This document shows positions 20,993-31,443 of a stretch of DNA of 64,000 nt, piece after piece. Position 1 is the first letter of the stretch. The number at the start of each line of letters is the position of its first letter. A program made the position numbers and the translations under genes. The DNA is taken from NCBI GenBank assembly GCA_021818105.1, contig JAKAFB010000010.1, positions 1 through 64,000 of the forward strand, in the 5' to 3' direction. The DNA is from Acidobacteriota bacterium (GTDB lineage Bacteria; Acidobacteriota; Terriglobia; Terriglobales; Acidobacteriaceae). Under the pieces are notes generated by a model that was given only the letters and a program-made list of their open reading frames with translations, made no database searches and was not told the origin of the DNA.

Positions 20993-22063
20993 CTATGATT
21001 GCGCATCGCTGTACATACCGGCGCATTCCTGCAAGTCAAGGCAGAGAGCATCGATTCGGTCGAATTGCGAGTCCCAGGAGAACATGAAGCGCGCAGCGCC
21101 GCCGATGAAGGTGTAGAACTTCCAGCCGCGCTCACGAAGCGCGGTGAGCACCCGCTCCGGGGCGATGAGGAAAGCGGCATTGGCTTCAATGGGGCCGGCA
21201 AGCCGAATGCCCGTGATGGTGGAGACGCGCGTCGCGAAGTACTGTGCGCAGCGGTTGGCGTGTGCGGCATTGCGAAGCCATGCACCGCTCTCAAGCATGC
21301 CCACCCAAGGCGCAGCGAGGAAACGCATCTTCGAAGCAAGCTGGCCGGCCTGTTTGCATCGGTAGTCGAAATCTGAGGCGAGCTTGCGGTCGAAGAAAAG
21401 AACAGCCTCGCCCACAGCCATGCCGTTCTTCGTACCGCCGAAGCAGAGCACATCGACTCCGCTCTTCCAGGTCATCTCAGCGGGCGAGAACTGCAGCGCG
21501 GCACAGGCGTTGGCAAATCGGGCGCCGTCCATGTGGAGGCAGAGCCCGTGCGATTTGCACGTCTCCGCAATAGCGCCGAGCTCCGCGAGTGTATATACAC
21601 TTCCTGTCTCAGTGGATTGCGTGATGGTGACGACGCGAGGCTTTGGGTAATGAATATCCTGGCGCTTTGTGGCGAGTTCGCGGATGGCCTGCGGACTGAG
21701 TTTCCCATCCGTAGCTTGTGAAACAAGCAGCTTCGAGCCGTTGGAAAAGAACTCCGGCGCGCCGCATTCATCGGTTTCAACGTGGGAGGAGTCGCAGCAG
21801 ATGACGCCATGATAGGACTGACAAAGTGATGCGAGCGCAAGGGAATTGGCGGCAGTTCCGTTGAACACGAAGAAGACTTCGCAGTCAGTCTCGAAGAGTT
21901 TACGGAAGGCGTCGGCGGCCTTCGCCGTCCACGGGTCATCACCATAGGAGGAGACGTGGCCGTGATTCGCTGCTTCCATGGCAGCAGCCGCCTCGGGACA
22001 GACGCCGGCGTAGTTGTCACTTGCGAACTGCTGCAAGAGCTCGTCGGGATGAATTGGAGTCAT
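20993..22063 (-). CDS. Low-specificity L-threonine aldolase / beta-eliminating lyase
   Basis: FASDNYAGVCPEAAAAM, GLCLHMDGARFANA, CFGGTKNGMAVGEAVLFF. Confidence 0.9.
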   Translation of the reverse strand: MTPIHPDELLQQFASDNYAGVCPEAAAAMEAANHGHVSSYGDDPWTAKAADAFRKLFETDCEVFFVFNGTAANSLALASLCQSYHGVICCDSSHVETDECGAPEFFSNGSKLLVSQATDGKLSPQAIRELATKRQDIHYPKPRVVTITQSTETGSVYTLAELGAIAETCKSHGLCLHMDGARFANACAALQFSPAEMTWKSGVDVLCFGGTKNGMAVGEAVLFFDRKLASDFDYRCKQAGQLASKMRFLAAPWVGMLESGAWLRNAAHANRCAQYFATRVSTITGIRLAGPIEANAAFLIAPERVLTALRERGWKFYTFIGGAARFMFSWDSQFDRIDALCLDLQECAGMYSDAQS

Positions 22064-22197
22064 TGAAGTGCCTTTGAGGTGATTGGAAGGAGCTGACTCC
22101 ATGATAAGCTCCCCGAAATTGCGATGCAGGGCAGCTGGATGATGGCGAGGTAAGTTTGGACTTGCGCATCCGAGCGCTGATTTGAGAAGTTCAATCC

Positions 22198-24150
22198 ATG
22201 TCACGACTTCCACATCGCATCATCGTTGCCGCATCGGCTTGCCTGCTCGCGCCATGCGTCGCAGTTGCGCAGACGAGCAGCGCCAAGCCAGCCTATCCCA
22301 GCTATCCCAGCGAAACGCCTGCCCAGTTGGTGCCAAAGACGGACAGCTTTGACTACACGCGCCGCGAGGCCATGATTCCCATGCGTGACGGCGTTCGGCT
22401 GCATACAGTCATCCTTGTGCCCAGGGGCGCGCAACATGCACCAATCCTGTTGACGCGGACGCCGTACAACGCGAGTGAGTTGACCAGTCACATTGCCAGT
22501 TCTCACCTGGGACCGAGCCTCTACGGCTATGACAATGCCACGGATGTGATTGTCGAGGGCGGCTACATCCGCGTGGTGCAGGATATTCGTGGCAAGTACG
22601 GGTCCGAGGGTGACTACGTAATGAACCGGCCGCTGCACGGGCCGCAGAATCCCACACCCGTGGATGAGTCCACCGACACGTACGACACGATCGACTGGCT
22701 CATCAAGAACATTCCCGAGACAAACGGCAAGGTTGGTATTCTTGGCATTTCTTATGACGGCTTTCTGCCGTTGATGGCCCTTGTGCATCCGCACCCGGCG
22801 CTTAAAGTTGCGGTGCCCATGAATCCAATGGTTGATGGATGGATGGGCGACGACTGGTTCCATAATGGTGCCTTCCGAGAGCAGAACTTGCCCTACATCT
22901 ATGAGCAGGAGGGTACGCGCTCGAATACGGAAAAGTGGTGGTCATCGACCCACGACGACTATGACCTCTACATGCGGGCAGGTTCAGCGGGCGAGTTGGG
23001 TCGCGAACACGGCATGGAGCAACTGGGCTTCTGGAACAAGATTCTTGCTCATCCGGCGTACGACTCATTCTGGAGCGATCAGGCAATGGACAAGGTGCTG
23101 GCCGGGCAGCCGCTCAAGGTGCCCGTAATGCTGGTGCACAGTCTCTGGGATCAGGAGGACATTTACGGCGCAGTCGCGGTATACAAAGCCATCAAGCCGC
23201 TAGACAAGAACAATGACATGGTCTACATGGTGCTTGGTCCGTGGCACCATGGCCAGGAAATAGAGGATGCCGCTTCGCTGGGCGCCATTCGCTTTGGGTC
23301 CGATACGGGAACATGGTTCCGGCAGAATGTGCTGCGGCCATTTCTCGATCACTATTTGAAGGACGATGCGCCCGCGATGCATATCGCCCCGGTGACCGCC
23401 TTTGAGACGGGCGTCAACCGTTGGCAGCAGTTGCCTGCCTGGCCAGTCGCGCCTGCGGTGAAGCCACTCTATCTGGAGCCGGGACTGAAGCTCAGCTTCA
23501 AGGCGCCCGCAGCGGGAGGCGATCCCTATGATGAATATGTCTCTGACCCAGCCAGGCCGGTGCCTTTCCGCGCTCGGCCCAGCCAGCCGGTTGGATACGA
23601 TCTTCCTTTGACGTGGCCGCAATGGCTCGTCGACGATCAGCGCGAAGCTTCCGGTAGAACCGACGTGCTTGCGTATACCTCTGATGTGCTGACCGAACCC
23701 GTGCACATCACCGGCCAGCCCATTGCGAATCTTGTAGCCTCAACGAGCGGGACGGACTCAGATTGGGTGGTGAAGCTGATTGATGTCTACCCGGATGAGG
23801 TGGCGGGTAATCCTGACATGGGAGGCTACCAGTTGGCCGTTGCGATGGACATCTTCAGAGGGCGCTATCGCAAGAGCTTTGCCAAGCCAGAGGCTATTGA
23901 ACCCAACAAGCCCCTGACATACCGCTTTGCATTGCCGGCAACGAACCACGTCTTCCTGCCGGGGCATCGCATCATGGTGCAGGTGCAATCGAGCTGGTTC
24001 CCGCTCTATGACCGCAACCCGCAGACGTTTGTTCCAAGTATCTTCTGGGCAAAGCCGGAGGACTACAAGAAGGCGACGCAGCGCGTGTATCACGCTCCAG
24101 GAGAAGCCAGCAGCATTGAGCTGCCGGTCGTATCAGGCGATAAGCCATAG
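22198..24150 (+). CDS. CocE/NonD family hydrolase (X-Pro dipeptidyl-peptidase S15 fold)
   Basis: REAMIPMRDGVRLHTVILVP, GKVGILGISYDGF, C-terminal jelly-roll domain. Confidence 0.9.
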   Translation: MSRLPHRIIVAASACLLAPCVAVAQTSSAKPAYPSYPSETPAQLVPKTDSFDYTRREAMIPMRDGVRLHTVILVPRGAQHAPILLTRTPYNASELTSHIASSHLGPSLYGYDNATDVIVEGGYIRVVQDIRGKYGSEGDYVMNRPLHGPQNPTPVDESTDTYDTIDWLIKNIPETNGKVGILGISYDGFLPLMALVHPHPALKVAVPMNPMVDGWMGDDWFHNGAFREQNLPYIYEQEGTRSNTEKWWSSTHDDYDLYMRAGSAGELGREHGMEQLGFWNKILAHPAYDSFWSDQAMDKVLAGQPLKVPVMLVHSLWDQEDIYGAVAVYKAIKPLDKNNDMVYMVLGPWHHGQEIEDAASLGAIRFGSDTGTWFRQNVLRPFLDHYLKDDAPAMHIAPVTAFETGVNRWQQLPAWPVAPAVKPLYLEPGLKLSFKAPAAGGDPYDEYVSDPARPVPFRARPSQPVGYDLPLTWPQWLVDDQREASGRTDVLAYTSDVLTEPVHITGQPIANLVASTSGTDSDWVVKLIDVYPDEVAGNPDMGGYQLAVAMDIFRGRYRKSFAKPEAIEPNKPLTYRFALPATNHVFLPGHRIMVQVQSSWFPLYDRNPQTFVPSIFWAKPEDYKKATQRVYHAPGEASSIELPVVSGDKP

Positions 24151-24226
24151 GCTCATGCACAACAGGCAGCGCCAGTCATTTCTAATCTGCGCTGCCTGGT
24201 TATGTGCCCTTTCTTGCGCGATGTTC

Positions 24227-26041
24227 TTACTGCAACTGCGGCCCGTTCATGCTCTTGACCACATCGGATTGTGTACCCATCGCGTCGAAGAAGACGATGT
24301 CGTTCGCGCCCACATGCAGCCATGGCCCGGGAGCGTAGAGTGCGAACTGGGGGCCGATCGACCAAAAGCGGCCGAGTGCGCGGCCATTGAGCCACATCTC
24401 TCCCTTGTGCAAGCTGCTTGTGTCGAGATAGGTGTCTGCAATTTCTGAAACATCCATTCGCGTGCGATAGAAGCAGGGCCCCTCGCACGGTTCCGGCAGA
24501 AAATGCAGCTTTGCCGGGTCACTCATCGGCAAAGAATAGATTTCCCAACTCTGCGGCTGCTTGCCGCCGAGTGTCACGCTGCCGGTCAGTCCCTTGCGCT
24601 CAGTGCGGAGGACCTTTGTGAAGTTCACGCGGCCGCTGTTCTCCACCAGAATGTCGAGCGTGCCGGCCTGCTTCATCACGGGCAGCATCAGGCGGTCCGT
24701 GCCGAGCCTGCGATCCAGAGTGCCCATCAGGTTCTGATTGACGTACACCTGAGCATAGTCATGCAGTCCGTTGAGGATCAGCTCTCCTCCATCTCCGGCA
24801 TCCAGGTGAGTGCGATAAAGCAAGTAGCCATAGGATTGGTCGAGGTCCTCCATGGTCAGGAGCTTGCTGGAGTGAACGGGGCTCGGCAGATTGCGCCATA
24901 GCGAAGCGGTTTCCATATGCGTAGCGACAGGGAAGGTGCGCAGCGGTAGCGAAGCAGGCACAGCGGGCGGCTGCTTGCCGGTCACGCGGGCTATCACATC
25001 GCGGAAGGCGTAGTACTTCTGCCGCGGTGTTCCCTGTTCGTCAAGAGGTGCGTCGTAGTCGTAGCTGGTCGTGTCCGGCTCGTAGTTCTTGCCGTCGCTA
25101 TTGGCGCCATTCATCCAGCCAAAGCTGGTGCCACCATGAAACATGTACATGCTTACGGAATAGCCGTTGCGCAGCATCCACTCCAGCTCGGCAGCCTCGC
25201 GGTTTCCGTCGGTTACATGATGCTTTTCGCCCCAGTGATCGAACCAGCCAGCCCAGTACTCGCCGCTCATGCGCGGGCCATTGGGGCGCAGTTTCTGCAG
25301 GATGGAAAAACTCTTCTGCGCTTCGCCGGTTCCAAAGTTGATGACCGCGGGCAGTTCCGGCAGTGACCCGCGCGGGATTTGTTCAGGGCCATCAGCGGTG
25401 TAAAGAACGTCGGCTGCCAGACCATTCTTCTGCAAAGCAGTCTTTACAGCCTCCATGTATGCGTGGTCATCGCCAAACGAACCGTACTCATTCTCAACCT
25501 GCACAGCGATGATGGGGCCGCCATTGTGCAATAAGAGCGGCGTGATCTCTTTGCCGAGCCGCGCGAACCATGCCTGCATCGCGGCGATATATTTTGGGTC
25601 GTTACTGCGCAGGACCATTGCGCGGTCCTTGAGCAGCCAGGATGGGTATCCGCCGAGGTCCCACTCCGCGCACACATAAGGGCCGGGACGAAGGATGACG
25701 TTTAGCCCCTCTTGTTGGGCCTCGCGAATGTACTCCGCCACATCATTCTGCCCGCTGAAGTCATAAACACCGGGGCGAGGTTCGTGCACATTCCAGAAAA
25801 CGTAAGTGGTGATGGTGTTCAGCCCCATAGCACGGGCTTTGCGGAGGCGGTCATGCCAATAGGCGCGGGGAACACGCGTGTAATGCATTTCGCCGGAGAT
25901 GACCTGGTACGGCTTGCCATCAAAGAGGAACTGGTTGCCCGACACGATGAAGGTGTGCGGCTGGGCCGTTTGGCACAACATGAGCGTACCCGAAAACAGG
26001 AGTGAGAGGCTGCAAAGACTTCGAACAAGCGATCGTTTCAT
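24227..26041 (-). CDS. Beta-galactosidase, GH35
   Basis: YQVISGEMHYTRVPRAYWHDRLRKARAMGLNTITTYVFWNVHEP, GGPIIAVQVENEYGSFG. Confidence 0.95.
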   Translation of the reverse strand: MKRSLVRSLCSLSLLFSGTLMLCQTAQPHTFIVSGNQFLFDGKPYQVISGEMHYTRVPRAYWHDRLRKARAMGLNTITTYVFWNVHEPRPGVYDFSGQNDVAEYIREAQQEGLNVILRPGPYVCAEWDLGGYPSWLLKDRAMVLRSNDPKYIAAMQAWFARLGKEITPLLLHNGGPIIAVQVENEYGSFGDDHAYMEAVKTALQKNGLAADVLYTADGPEQIPRGSLPELPAVINFGTGEAQKSFSILQKLRPNGPRMSGEYWAGWFDHWGEKHHVTDGNREAAELEWMLRNGYSVSMYMFHGGTSFGWMNGANSDGKNYEPDTTSYDYDAPLDEQGTPRQKYYAFRDVIARVTGKQPPAVPASLPLRTFPVATHMETASLWRNLPSPVHSSKLLTMEDLDQSYGYLLYRTHLDAGDGGELILNGLHDYAQVYVNQNLMGTLDRRLGTDRLMLPVMKQAGTLDILVENSGRVNFTKVLRTERKGLTGSVTLGGKQPQSWEIYSLPMSDPAKLHFLPEPCEGPCFYRTRMDVSEIADTYLDTSSLHKGEMWLNGRALGRFWSIGPQFALYAPGPWLHVGANDIVFFDAMGTQSDVVKSMNGPQLQ

Positions 26042-26263
26042 ACGTGCTACCCTCTGTTGCCAGACCAGGAGAAAATGAATTCTCTGTAAGATTTTCTGAA
26101 CGCTTCTGCAATTGCTTCCTGTATTAGAAAGCGATCTGCCCCATCCTCATTCCGGCCCATTTCTCCGCCCAAATCATATATTCCAGAGGACGCTTCGCGT
26201 CGGGTGCCGCGCATCGGCATGTGCCCGGCGCTTGGGACCTAATATGCAGTATCTTGCCCCGCT

Positions 26264-26292
26264 TTGACCAGTTTTTGGGATCGGGCTAAGAT
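26264..26292 (+). promoter_or_regulatory. Sigma-70-like promoter in long intergenic region
   Basis: TTGACC-17 nt-TAAGAT. Confidence 0.4.
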
Positions 26293-26859
26293 GCAGAAAC
26301 GAGATTGGACATGGAGAGACCCTCAGGGCTGAGAACATAAGCGGGCCTCGAATCTGCCGCTGGGCTGTATCAGGGCAGCAGCCTATCGCAGAACGGGTGA
26401 ACGTGGGTCTTCGAACCTAGTTTCTTGCAAAGAATGGGCAATCGCGAGAAAACGCAGAGAGGGCAGAAATGAAAGGCAATCTGCGCGAACTGAAAGCATA
26501 TCGCCGATTGTTGGACAGTTGCAGTAGGTTGGGCTGCCGAATTCCCGATTTCACCGGACTGGGAAGTCTTGCCTGCTACTCGTGTAAGGTGAGTTCGAGG
26601 TTTGCGCGACTGCCGATAAGCTCAGTTACATATTTTTCAGGTTATACCCGGAACTGCGCGTTTCGCGTTCACTCGATGCCTGTCACTTTCGCACGAATTG
26701 GCTCGCCTCTCTTGTGGCAGATTCCGCCCGGCAGTCATAGGTGTTCAGCAGTAGTCAGGTAACCGTTTCGGGATTACCAATAGTGCTGCGTATTGTGCTG
26801 AGGTGTAAGTTCACGCAGTCTATATTTCCCGTAAACTTAGAAATCTAAGGTGATTCAAT

Positions 26860-29757
26860 ATGCCAAGAGTCGTAAGAAATGCATTAGCTCTGGTGCTCGG
26901 CATCGGGTTTTGTCTGCTGAAGGTTGCCTATGCTCAAACTGGTCAGAACAGCACGGCCCTCCTGGTTTTTCAGGGAACAAGTTCCGGCACGCCGACTGCG
27001 ACGGATCTTTCCAGCGCTACCGTAAGCACCTCCGATATGAGCGGAGTCTGGAACATAAGTGGCAGCGCATCGCAATTTCTGTATGATGCTGCTTCCGCAA
27101 AGCCTTTCGCCTCAAGCATAACCTTGACGAATAGCGGAACGTATCCGGGCAGCTCCAGCTTTGGACTGGACTTTACAACAGGACTAAGCGCAAGTTGGCG
27201 TTACTCGCCGTCAGCGGCCCCCACAACAGATAACTGGAGCTTCGGCCATTGGATCTCCACCACGCTCCCACAGAGTGATCCTGCAGGATATTTCTATTCA
27301 ATGACAGAGATTGGGGGATGGAACGCCAGCCTTCAACAAGGTGACTATGTAGACATTGCCATAACTTCCACTGGGAGCGCCTTGCTCCCGAAATGCGAAG
27401 TTGCAAATGAGGGACTTAACCCCATTACCGGTCCGGATGGGTCACAGATCATCATGGCGTCGAATACATGGTATGCGTTTATGACGCACTACTATGAAGG
27501 CGCAAACACAATGCAATGCATGGTGCTGGATGCGACGGGTCTCTTGATCGGGGTTGGTGGACACGCACCTTCTACAACCGGGATTGGAACCTTTGCTTTC
27601 TACTACGGGCCAAGCGGGAGTGAACCCGAGTCAAGTGGTTCGCATATATACATGGGATCGGGCGTGATGGACGCGGCAGGGGATTGGCCCGTTCCTGGAT
27701 ATGCCGCGACGGCAGCTGCGCCAACTTATAACAATGGCAGTGGAACTTATCTACAATCCGTCACTGTAGCAATTTCCGATATTACGCCTGACCCAACCGG
27801 CGCACAGAATTCACTCATCAAATATTGTACGGATCAGACAAATACCTGCACTCCAACGACGCCATACACGTCACCGGTCACTATCACAACAAATGGAACG
27901 TACCTGCGTTCGATGGCAGCAGGGCCTGGCTGGAATAACTCTGCGATCACCAGCGCGCTCTACACGATTACGCCTTGGTCCGGCCCCACGTGGATGCAGA
28001 GCTATTCATCATTGGCGCGAGGCGGCACCGGGCTTTGCGCGAACACTGCCACCTGTGTGACCAATACACAAACCTCAGTGACAAATGATGCCATAGGGGT
28101 ATTGGTTGTGTGGGATGGAGCTACGGCTTCTGTGTCGAGCATCACGGATAACTGCGGTACGAGCGGCGGCGGTAGCAATAGCTACTCCATGCTCAGCAGT
28201 CATACCGGCAATAGCTATTCAAATGATGCGCTGTTCTATGCGCGGGTTGGCTACGGGAAGAGTTGCGCGATCACAGCGACTATGAACAACTCTGCTGTTG
28301 CCAATTTTGCCATCGCTGGTGTTGAGGTTGGCAACGTCGATCCGTCTCAGCCGATTTATCCCAATAACTTTGCCTTGTCCAATCATGTTTATGCGCCGGG
28401 GAATTCGACTGACGCGGTGACTTCAGGCATTTTGACAGCGCCGACAAACGAGCCCAACACCCTTGAAACAGCCATGTTTCTTGGGTCGCCATCGGGGATC
28501 GAAACGATAGCAGCCGGTACAGGCTTTACCTTGCAAGACAGCAAGTGGAACAGTGCGGCGGGCATGGATTATGGCGTGGAGTGGACTGGCCTGCCAAATG
28601 CCGGCGTAAGTTCACCGGGAACTTTCACTTTAAGTCTGGGCAATGGCTACGTGCAGACTGCGGCAATAGCATGGCAGGCGCCATCGTCCACGACAGTGCA
28701 ACTATCCTCATCGTCCAATCCGTCGACTTATGGTACACAGGTAACGTTCACGGCTACGGTCCCGACCGCGGCAACAGGAACAATTACCTTCTACGATGGC
28801 AGCACTGCGATTTCGAGTCAGGTGCCTGTCAATAACGGCACTGCGAGCTACTCAACTTCTTCCCTGAGCGCCGGAGCGCACACAATCACGGCATCCTACT
28901 CAGGCGACTCGAACTATCCAGCTGCGACCTCCAATGCGTTGGTACAGACGGTGAATGCCGCGATAGCGGCAACTCCGACCTTCTCTCCTGCTGCTGGTAC
29001 GTATGGATCGGCGCAGACTGTGACAATTTCTGACGCCACCCCGGGCGCAATGATCTACTACACGACCGACGGCACAACTCCAACCACCAACTCGACGCTC
29101 TACACCGGTCCTATCACAGTTTCGGTGTCAGAGACCATCAAAGCAATTGCGGTGGCAACAAACTACGTGCAAAGTGCCGTGGCGAGTGCAGCGTACACAA
29201 TCAATCTGTCTCCTTCGTCCTTTAGCATTGCGGGGACATCGGTATCCATTGCCAAGGGTGCTACAACGGGTAATACATCCACCGTTACAGTTACTCCCCT
29301 GAATGGCTTTACAGGCAGCGTTGCATTAATAGCCTCGGTGACAAGCTCGCCAACTGGCGCTCAGTATCCTCCCACTGTCAGCTTTGGAGCTACAACGCCA
29401 GTATCGTTGAGCGGAGGGAACGCGGCGACCGCGACCCTGACAATCCAAACCACGGCAGCGAGTACGGCTGCCAATCACTCTCAGGAGTTCCCTTGGGGTG
29501 CGGGAGGTGGGGCAGCAATGGCTTTGGTCGCCTTGCTGTGGATTCCTGACCGGTGGAAGAAGTGGAGACAATTGGTTGCTTCGCTCTGCCTGCTATTCGC
29601 CCTTGGCATCGCCATTGGCTGTGGGGGCGGGAGCAGCAGTTCTAGCGGAGGCGGAAGTTCAATTGCGGGCACCACCTCTGGAACCTATGTCATCACGATC
29701 ACGGGGACTTCTGGATCCCTTACTGAGACAGGAACGGTGAATCTCACGGTGAAGTAG
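26860..29757 (+). CDS. Large secreted/surface protein with chitobiase-type C-terminal repeats, Ig-like (Big_3-type) repeat and internal [16 protein letters not shown] segment
   Basis: [39 protein letters not shown] and [22 protein letters not shown] repeats; signal peptide; hydrophobic [11 protein letters not shown]...[14 protein letters not shown]. Confidence 0.75.
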   Translation: MPRVVRNALALVLGIGFCLLKVAYAQTGQNSTALLVFQGTSSGTPTATDLSSATVSTSDMSGVWNISGSASQFLYDAASAKPFASSITLTNSGTYPGSSSFGLDFTTGLSASWRYSPSAAPTTDNWSFGHWISTTLPQSDPAGYFYSMTEIGGWNASLQQGDYVDIAITSTGSALLPKCEVANEGLNPITGPDGSQIIMASNTWYAFMTHYYEGANTMQCMVLDATGLLIGVGGHAPSTTGIGTFAFYYGPSGSEPESSGSHIYMGSGVMDAAGDWPVPGYAATAAAPTYNNGSGTYLQSVTVAISDITPDPTGAQNSLIKYCTDQTNTCTPTTPYTSPVTITTNGTYLRSMAAGPGWNNSAITSALYTITPWSGPTWMQSYSSLARGGTGLCANTATCVTNTQTSVTNDAIGVLVVWDGATASVSSITDNCGTSGGGSNSYSMLSSHTGNSYSNDALFYARVGYGKSCAITATMNNSAVANFAIAGVEVGNVDPSQPIYPNNFALSNHVYAPGNSTDAVTSGILTAPTNEPNTLETAMFLGSPSGIETIAAGTGFTLQDSKWNSAAGMDYGVEWTGLPNAGVSSPGTFTLSLGNGYVQTAAIAWQAPSSTTVQLSSSSNPSTYGTQVTFTATVPTAATGTITFYDGSTAISSQVPVNNGTASYSTSSLSAGAHTITASYSGDSNYPAATSNALVQTVNAAIAATPTFSPAAGTYGSAQTVTISDATPGAMIYYTTDGTTPTTNSTLYTGPITVSVSETIKAIAVATNYVQSAVASAAYTINLSPSSFSIAGTSVSIAKGATTGNTSTVTVTPLNGFTGSVALIASVTSSPTGAQYPPTVSFGATTPVSLSGGNAATATLTIQTTAASTAANHSQEFPWGAGGGAAMALVALLWIPDRWKKWRQLVASLCLLFALGIAIGCGGGSSSSSGGGSSIAGTTSGTYVITITGTSGSLTETGTVNLTVK

Positions 29758-29780
29758 CTGAAGTGACCCGGCATGGAATC

Positions 29781-29814
29781 GCGCTCTCATGTGCTTTGGG
29801 GTGCATGAGAGCGC
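29781..29814 (+). terminator. Hairpin after surface protein gene
   Basis: GCGCTCTCATG ... CATGAGAGCGC 11-bp perfect stem. Confidence 0.5.
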
Positions 29815-29846
29815 CCCAGAGCATGATTCATCATGTTGTCAGTATC

Positions 29847-29893
29847 GATTGGCGTCCCCGACGGGATTTGAACCCGTGTTATCGCCGTGAAAG
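29847..29893. repeat. attL (47-bp direct repeat; tRNA-Glu 3' fragment)
   Basis: gattggcgtccccgacgggatttgaacccgtgttatcgccgtgaaag, identical to 36437..36483. Confidence 0.93.
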
Positions 29894-30012
29894 AGGGTAT
29901 TGAGCCATTTTGCACCATTTATAGTGCTTTGCATAGATTCGCGTAAATCCATGATTTCCAAAATAGATAAGCCCCATTTTGCTCGGATTCCTTTGTACTC
30001 ATTTTGCCCTCT

Positions 30013-30044
30013 TTAGTCCCCGCTTAGTCCCCGTAGCGTCCCCG
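30013..30044. repeat. Three tandem 11-bp-period repeats, putative integrase/accessory-factor arm sites
   Basis: TTAGTCCCCG-c-TTAGTCCCCG-t-AGCGTCCCCG. Confidence 0.55.
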
Positions 30045-30210
30045 CTTTTTCCGTCTGTTTGAAGGTGGAATCCCGCTGTTTCCGGTCTCAGAACTCGGCA
30101 ACCCGACGGGCAATTCCTCGGCACAGGCATCGCCCATCGTTCACCTTCCTTATGCGTTCAGTTTGTGTCGATGGATTGTATTGGTGGACACCAGTGCTAG
30201 ACTCTCGGCA

Positions 30211-30831
30211 ATGGCAAAACTACTCCCGCCCGAAGTTGAATCTCGGCTGTTGAAGGCCCTGAGCCTCAACAATCCAGACGACGCGATTGCGGTCATGCGG
30301 GAACACGAGCCGGGTTGGGGCATAGGGAAGCCGGGGGATGCGTTCGGCATGCCGTTTGACCCCGCGCTGTTCCGCTTCATCATGCTGGCAGACCCGCCGC
30401 AAATTGAGAGATTCAAGCCTGAGCAAAGAAAGCAGCTTCGCATCGCGGCTGTCATGCAGCACTTCATCGGGGACCAGCGTGGCTCCGAAAAGTGGCTTCC
30501 GCAAGATGTGGCCTGGGTGTACCGCGATGAACCGTTGACCGCAGTGCGGATGTGCTATTTCTGGGCAAGATCCGTGCAGGATGTGATTCTTGCGAAGTCG
30601 CTGGGGCATACCAGAAAGCGCGTTTTGGGAGAAGGGCAGAAAGGCGATCGGCGCTATGCCCGCTGCCCGCATTGCACGACCCTTCGTGAGCGCGGTTTCA
30701 TCGGCATTGATGAGGAATTCGAGCAGGGTATCAAGTTCCCGCCCTTTCGCGGATGCACACTGGCAAAGTACGCCTGTCGCTGCATCTTGGAATTCGCTGA
30801 AAGCGGAACGGGAAGCCCACTCGCTGCCTGA
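30211..30831 (+). CDS. Hypothetical protein of the island with Cys pairs
   Basis: ORF from ATG 30211; CPHC ... CRC; no family recognised. Confidence 0.55.
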   Translation: MAKLLPPEVESRLLKALSLNNPDDAIAVMREHEPGWGIGKPGDAFGMPFDPALFRFIMLADPPQIERFKPEQRKQLRIAAVMQHFIGDQRGSEKWLPQDVAWVYRDEPLTAVRMCYFWARSVQDVILAKSLGHTRKRVLGEGQKGDRRYARCPHCTTLRERGFIGIDEEFEQGIKFPPFRGCTLAKYACRCILEFAESGTGSPLAA

Positions 30832-30932
30832 TACTCGCCTGATAGCAGGTTCGCCCTCCAGGAACCCCGCTGATATTCCACTGTTCTCAGTGGGAACAGG
30901 TGGACAGCCGATGCAGCACCTTCCGTTGCCGG

Positions 30933-31307
30933 TCACAGTTCGGTTTCAGGCTCTCCGAGTAGCTCACGGATGCGCCGCTCCAGTGCTTCCCGCGTTTCGG
31001 GAATCTCAAATGGGAGCGGTCCACCGTCCGGCCCGGATTGCTCGATTCTCTGCCGCGCCTTGCCTTCCGTGCGGTCTGCAATCTCCCGGATCGCTTCCAG
31101 GTTCCCCGCTCTGGCAATTTCCACCAGCACACGGGCTATGGCCGTATCGTTCGGCACTCCGTCCGGGCCTGTCCGCTCCAACTCCGCTCGGAGTGCATCG
31201 GTAATGTGCAGTTTCTTGGGGCGGCCCGATGGGTTGCCGGACTGCCCCGGTTTCCAACGTGTCGCCTCATTGCCCGTTCCGCGCCTGTTCGCATCCATCT
31301 CAGTCAC
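30933..31307 (-). CDS. DUF5681-type protein
   Basis: GNEATRWKPGQSGNPSGRPKKLHITDALRAEL. Confidence 0.7.
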   Translation of the reverse strand: MTEMDANRRGTGNEATRWKPGQSGNPSGRPKKLHITDALRAELERTGPDGVPNDTAIARVLVEIARAGNLEAIREIADRTEGKARQRIEQSGPDGGPLPFEIPETREALERRIRELLGEPETEL

Positions 31308-31443
31308 GCGTTGTTCTACCCTTTCATCCGCGCTAACTCCTCAGTGATGGCTCAGTGACCACACGGTAACCGATACGGTGACCGCTCAGTGTTCTCTTCC
31401 ACCAGCACCAGGGAGCCGATGGGAAACAGCGGCCCGCTGGTGG

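Noticed and set aside
26446-26560. Possible c-di-GMP-I (GEMM) riboswitch upstream of the surface protein
   Set aside because: GGGCAGAAA...GAAAGC...GGGCTGCCGA is suggestive, but the conserved GCAAAGCC core and P1 closing helix could not be aligned; needs Infernal before any claim.
26469-26762. 97-aa ORF before the surface protein
   Set aside because: No recognisable motif, lies in the putative structured leader region; more likely spurious.
29849-29900. Second tRNA-Glu gene at the left end of the island
   Set aside because: Only the 3' portion is present; sequence diverges right after the anticodon loop region, so it is an att duplication, not a functional tRNA.
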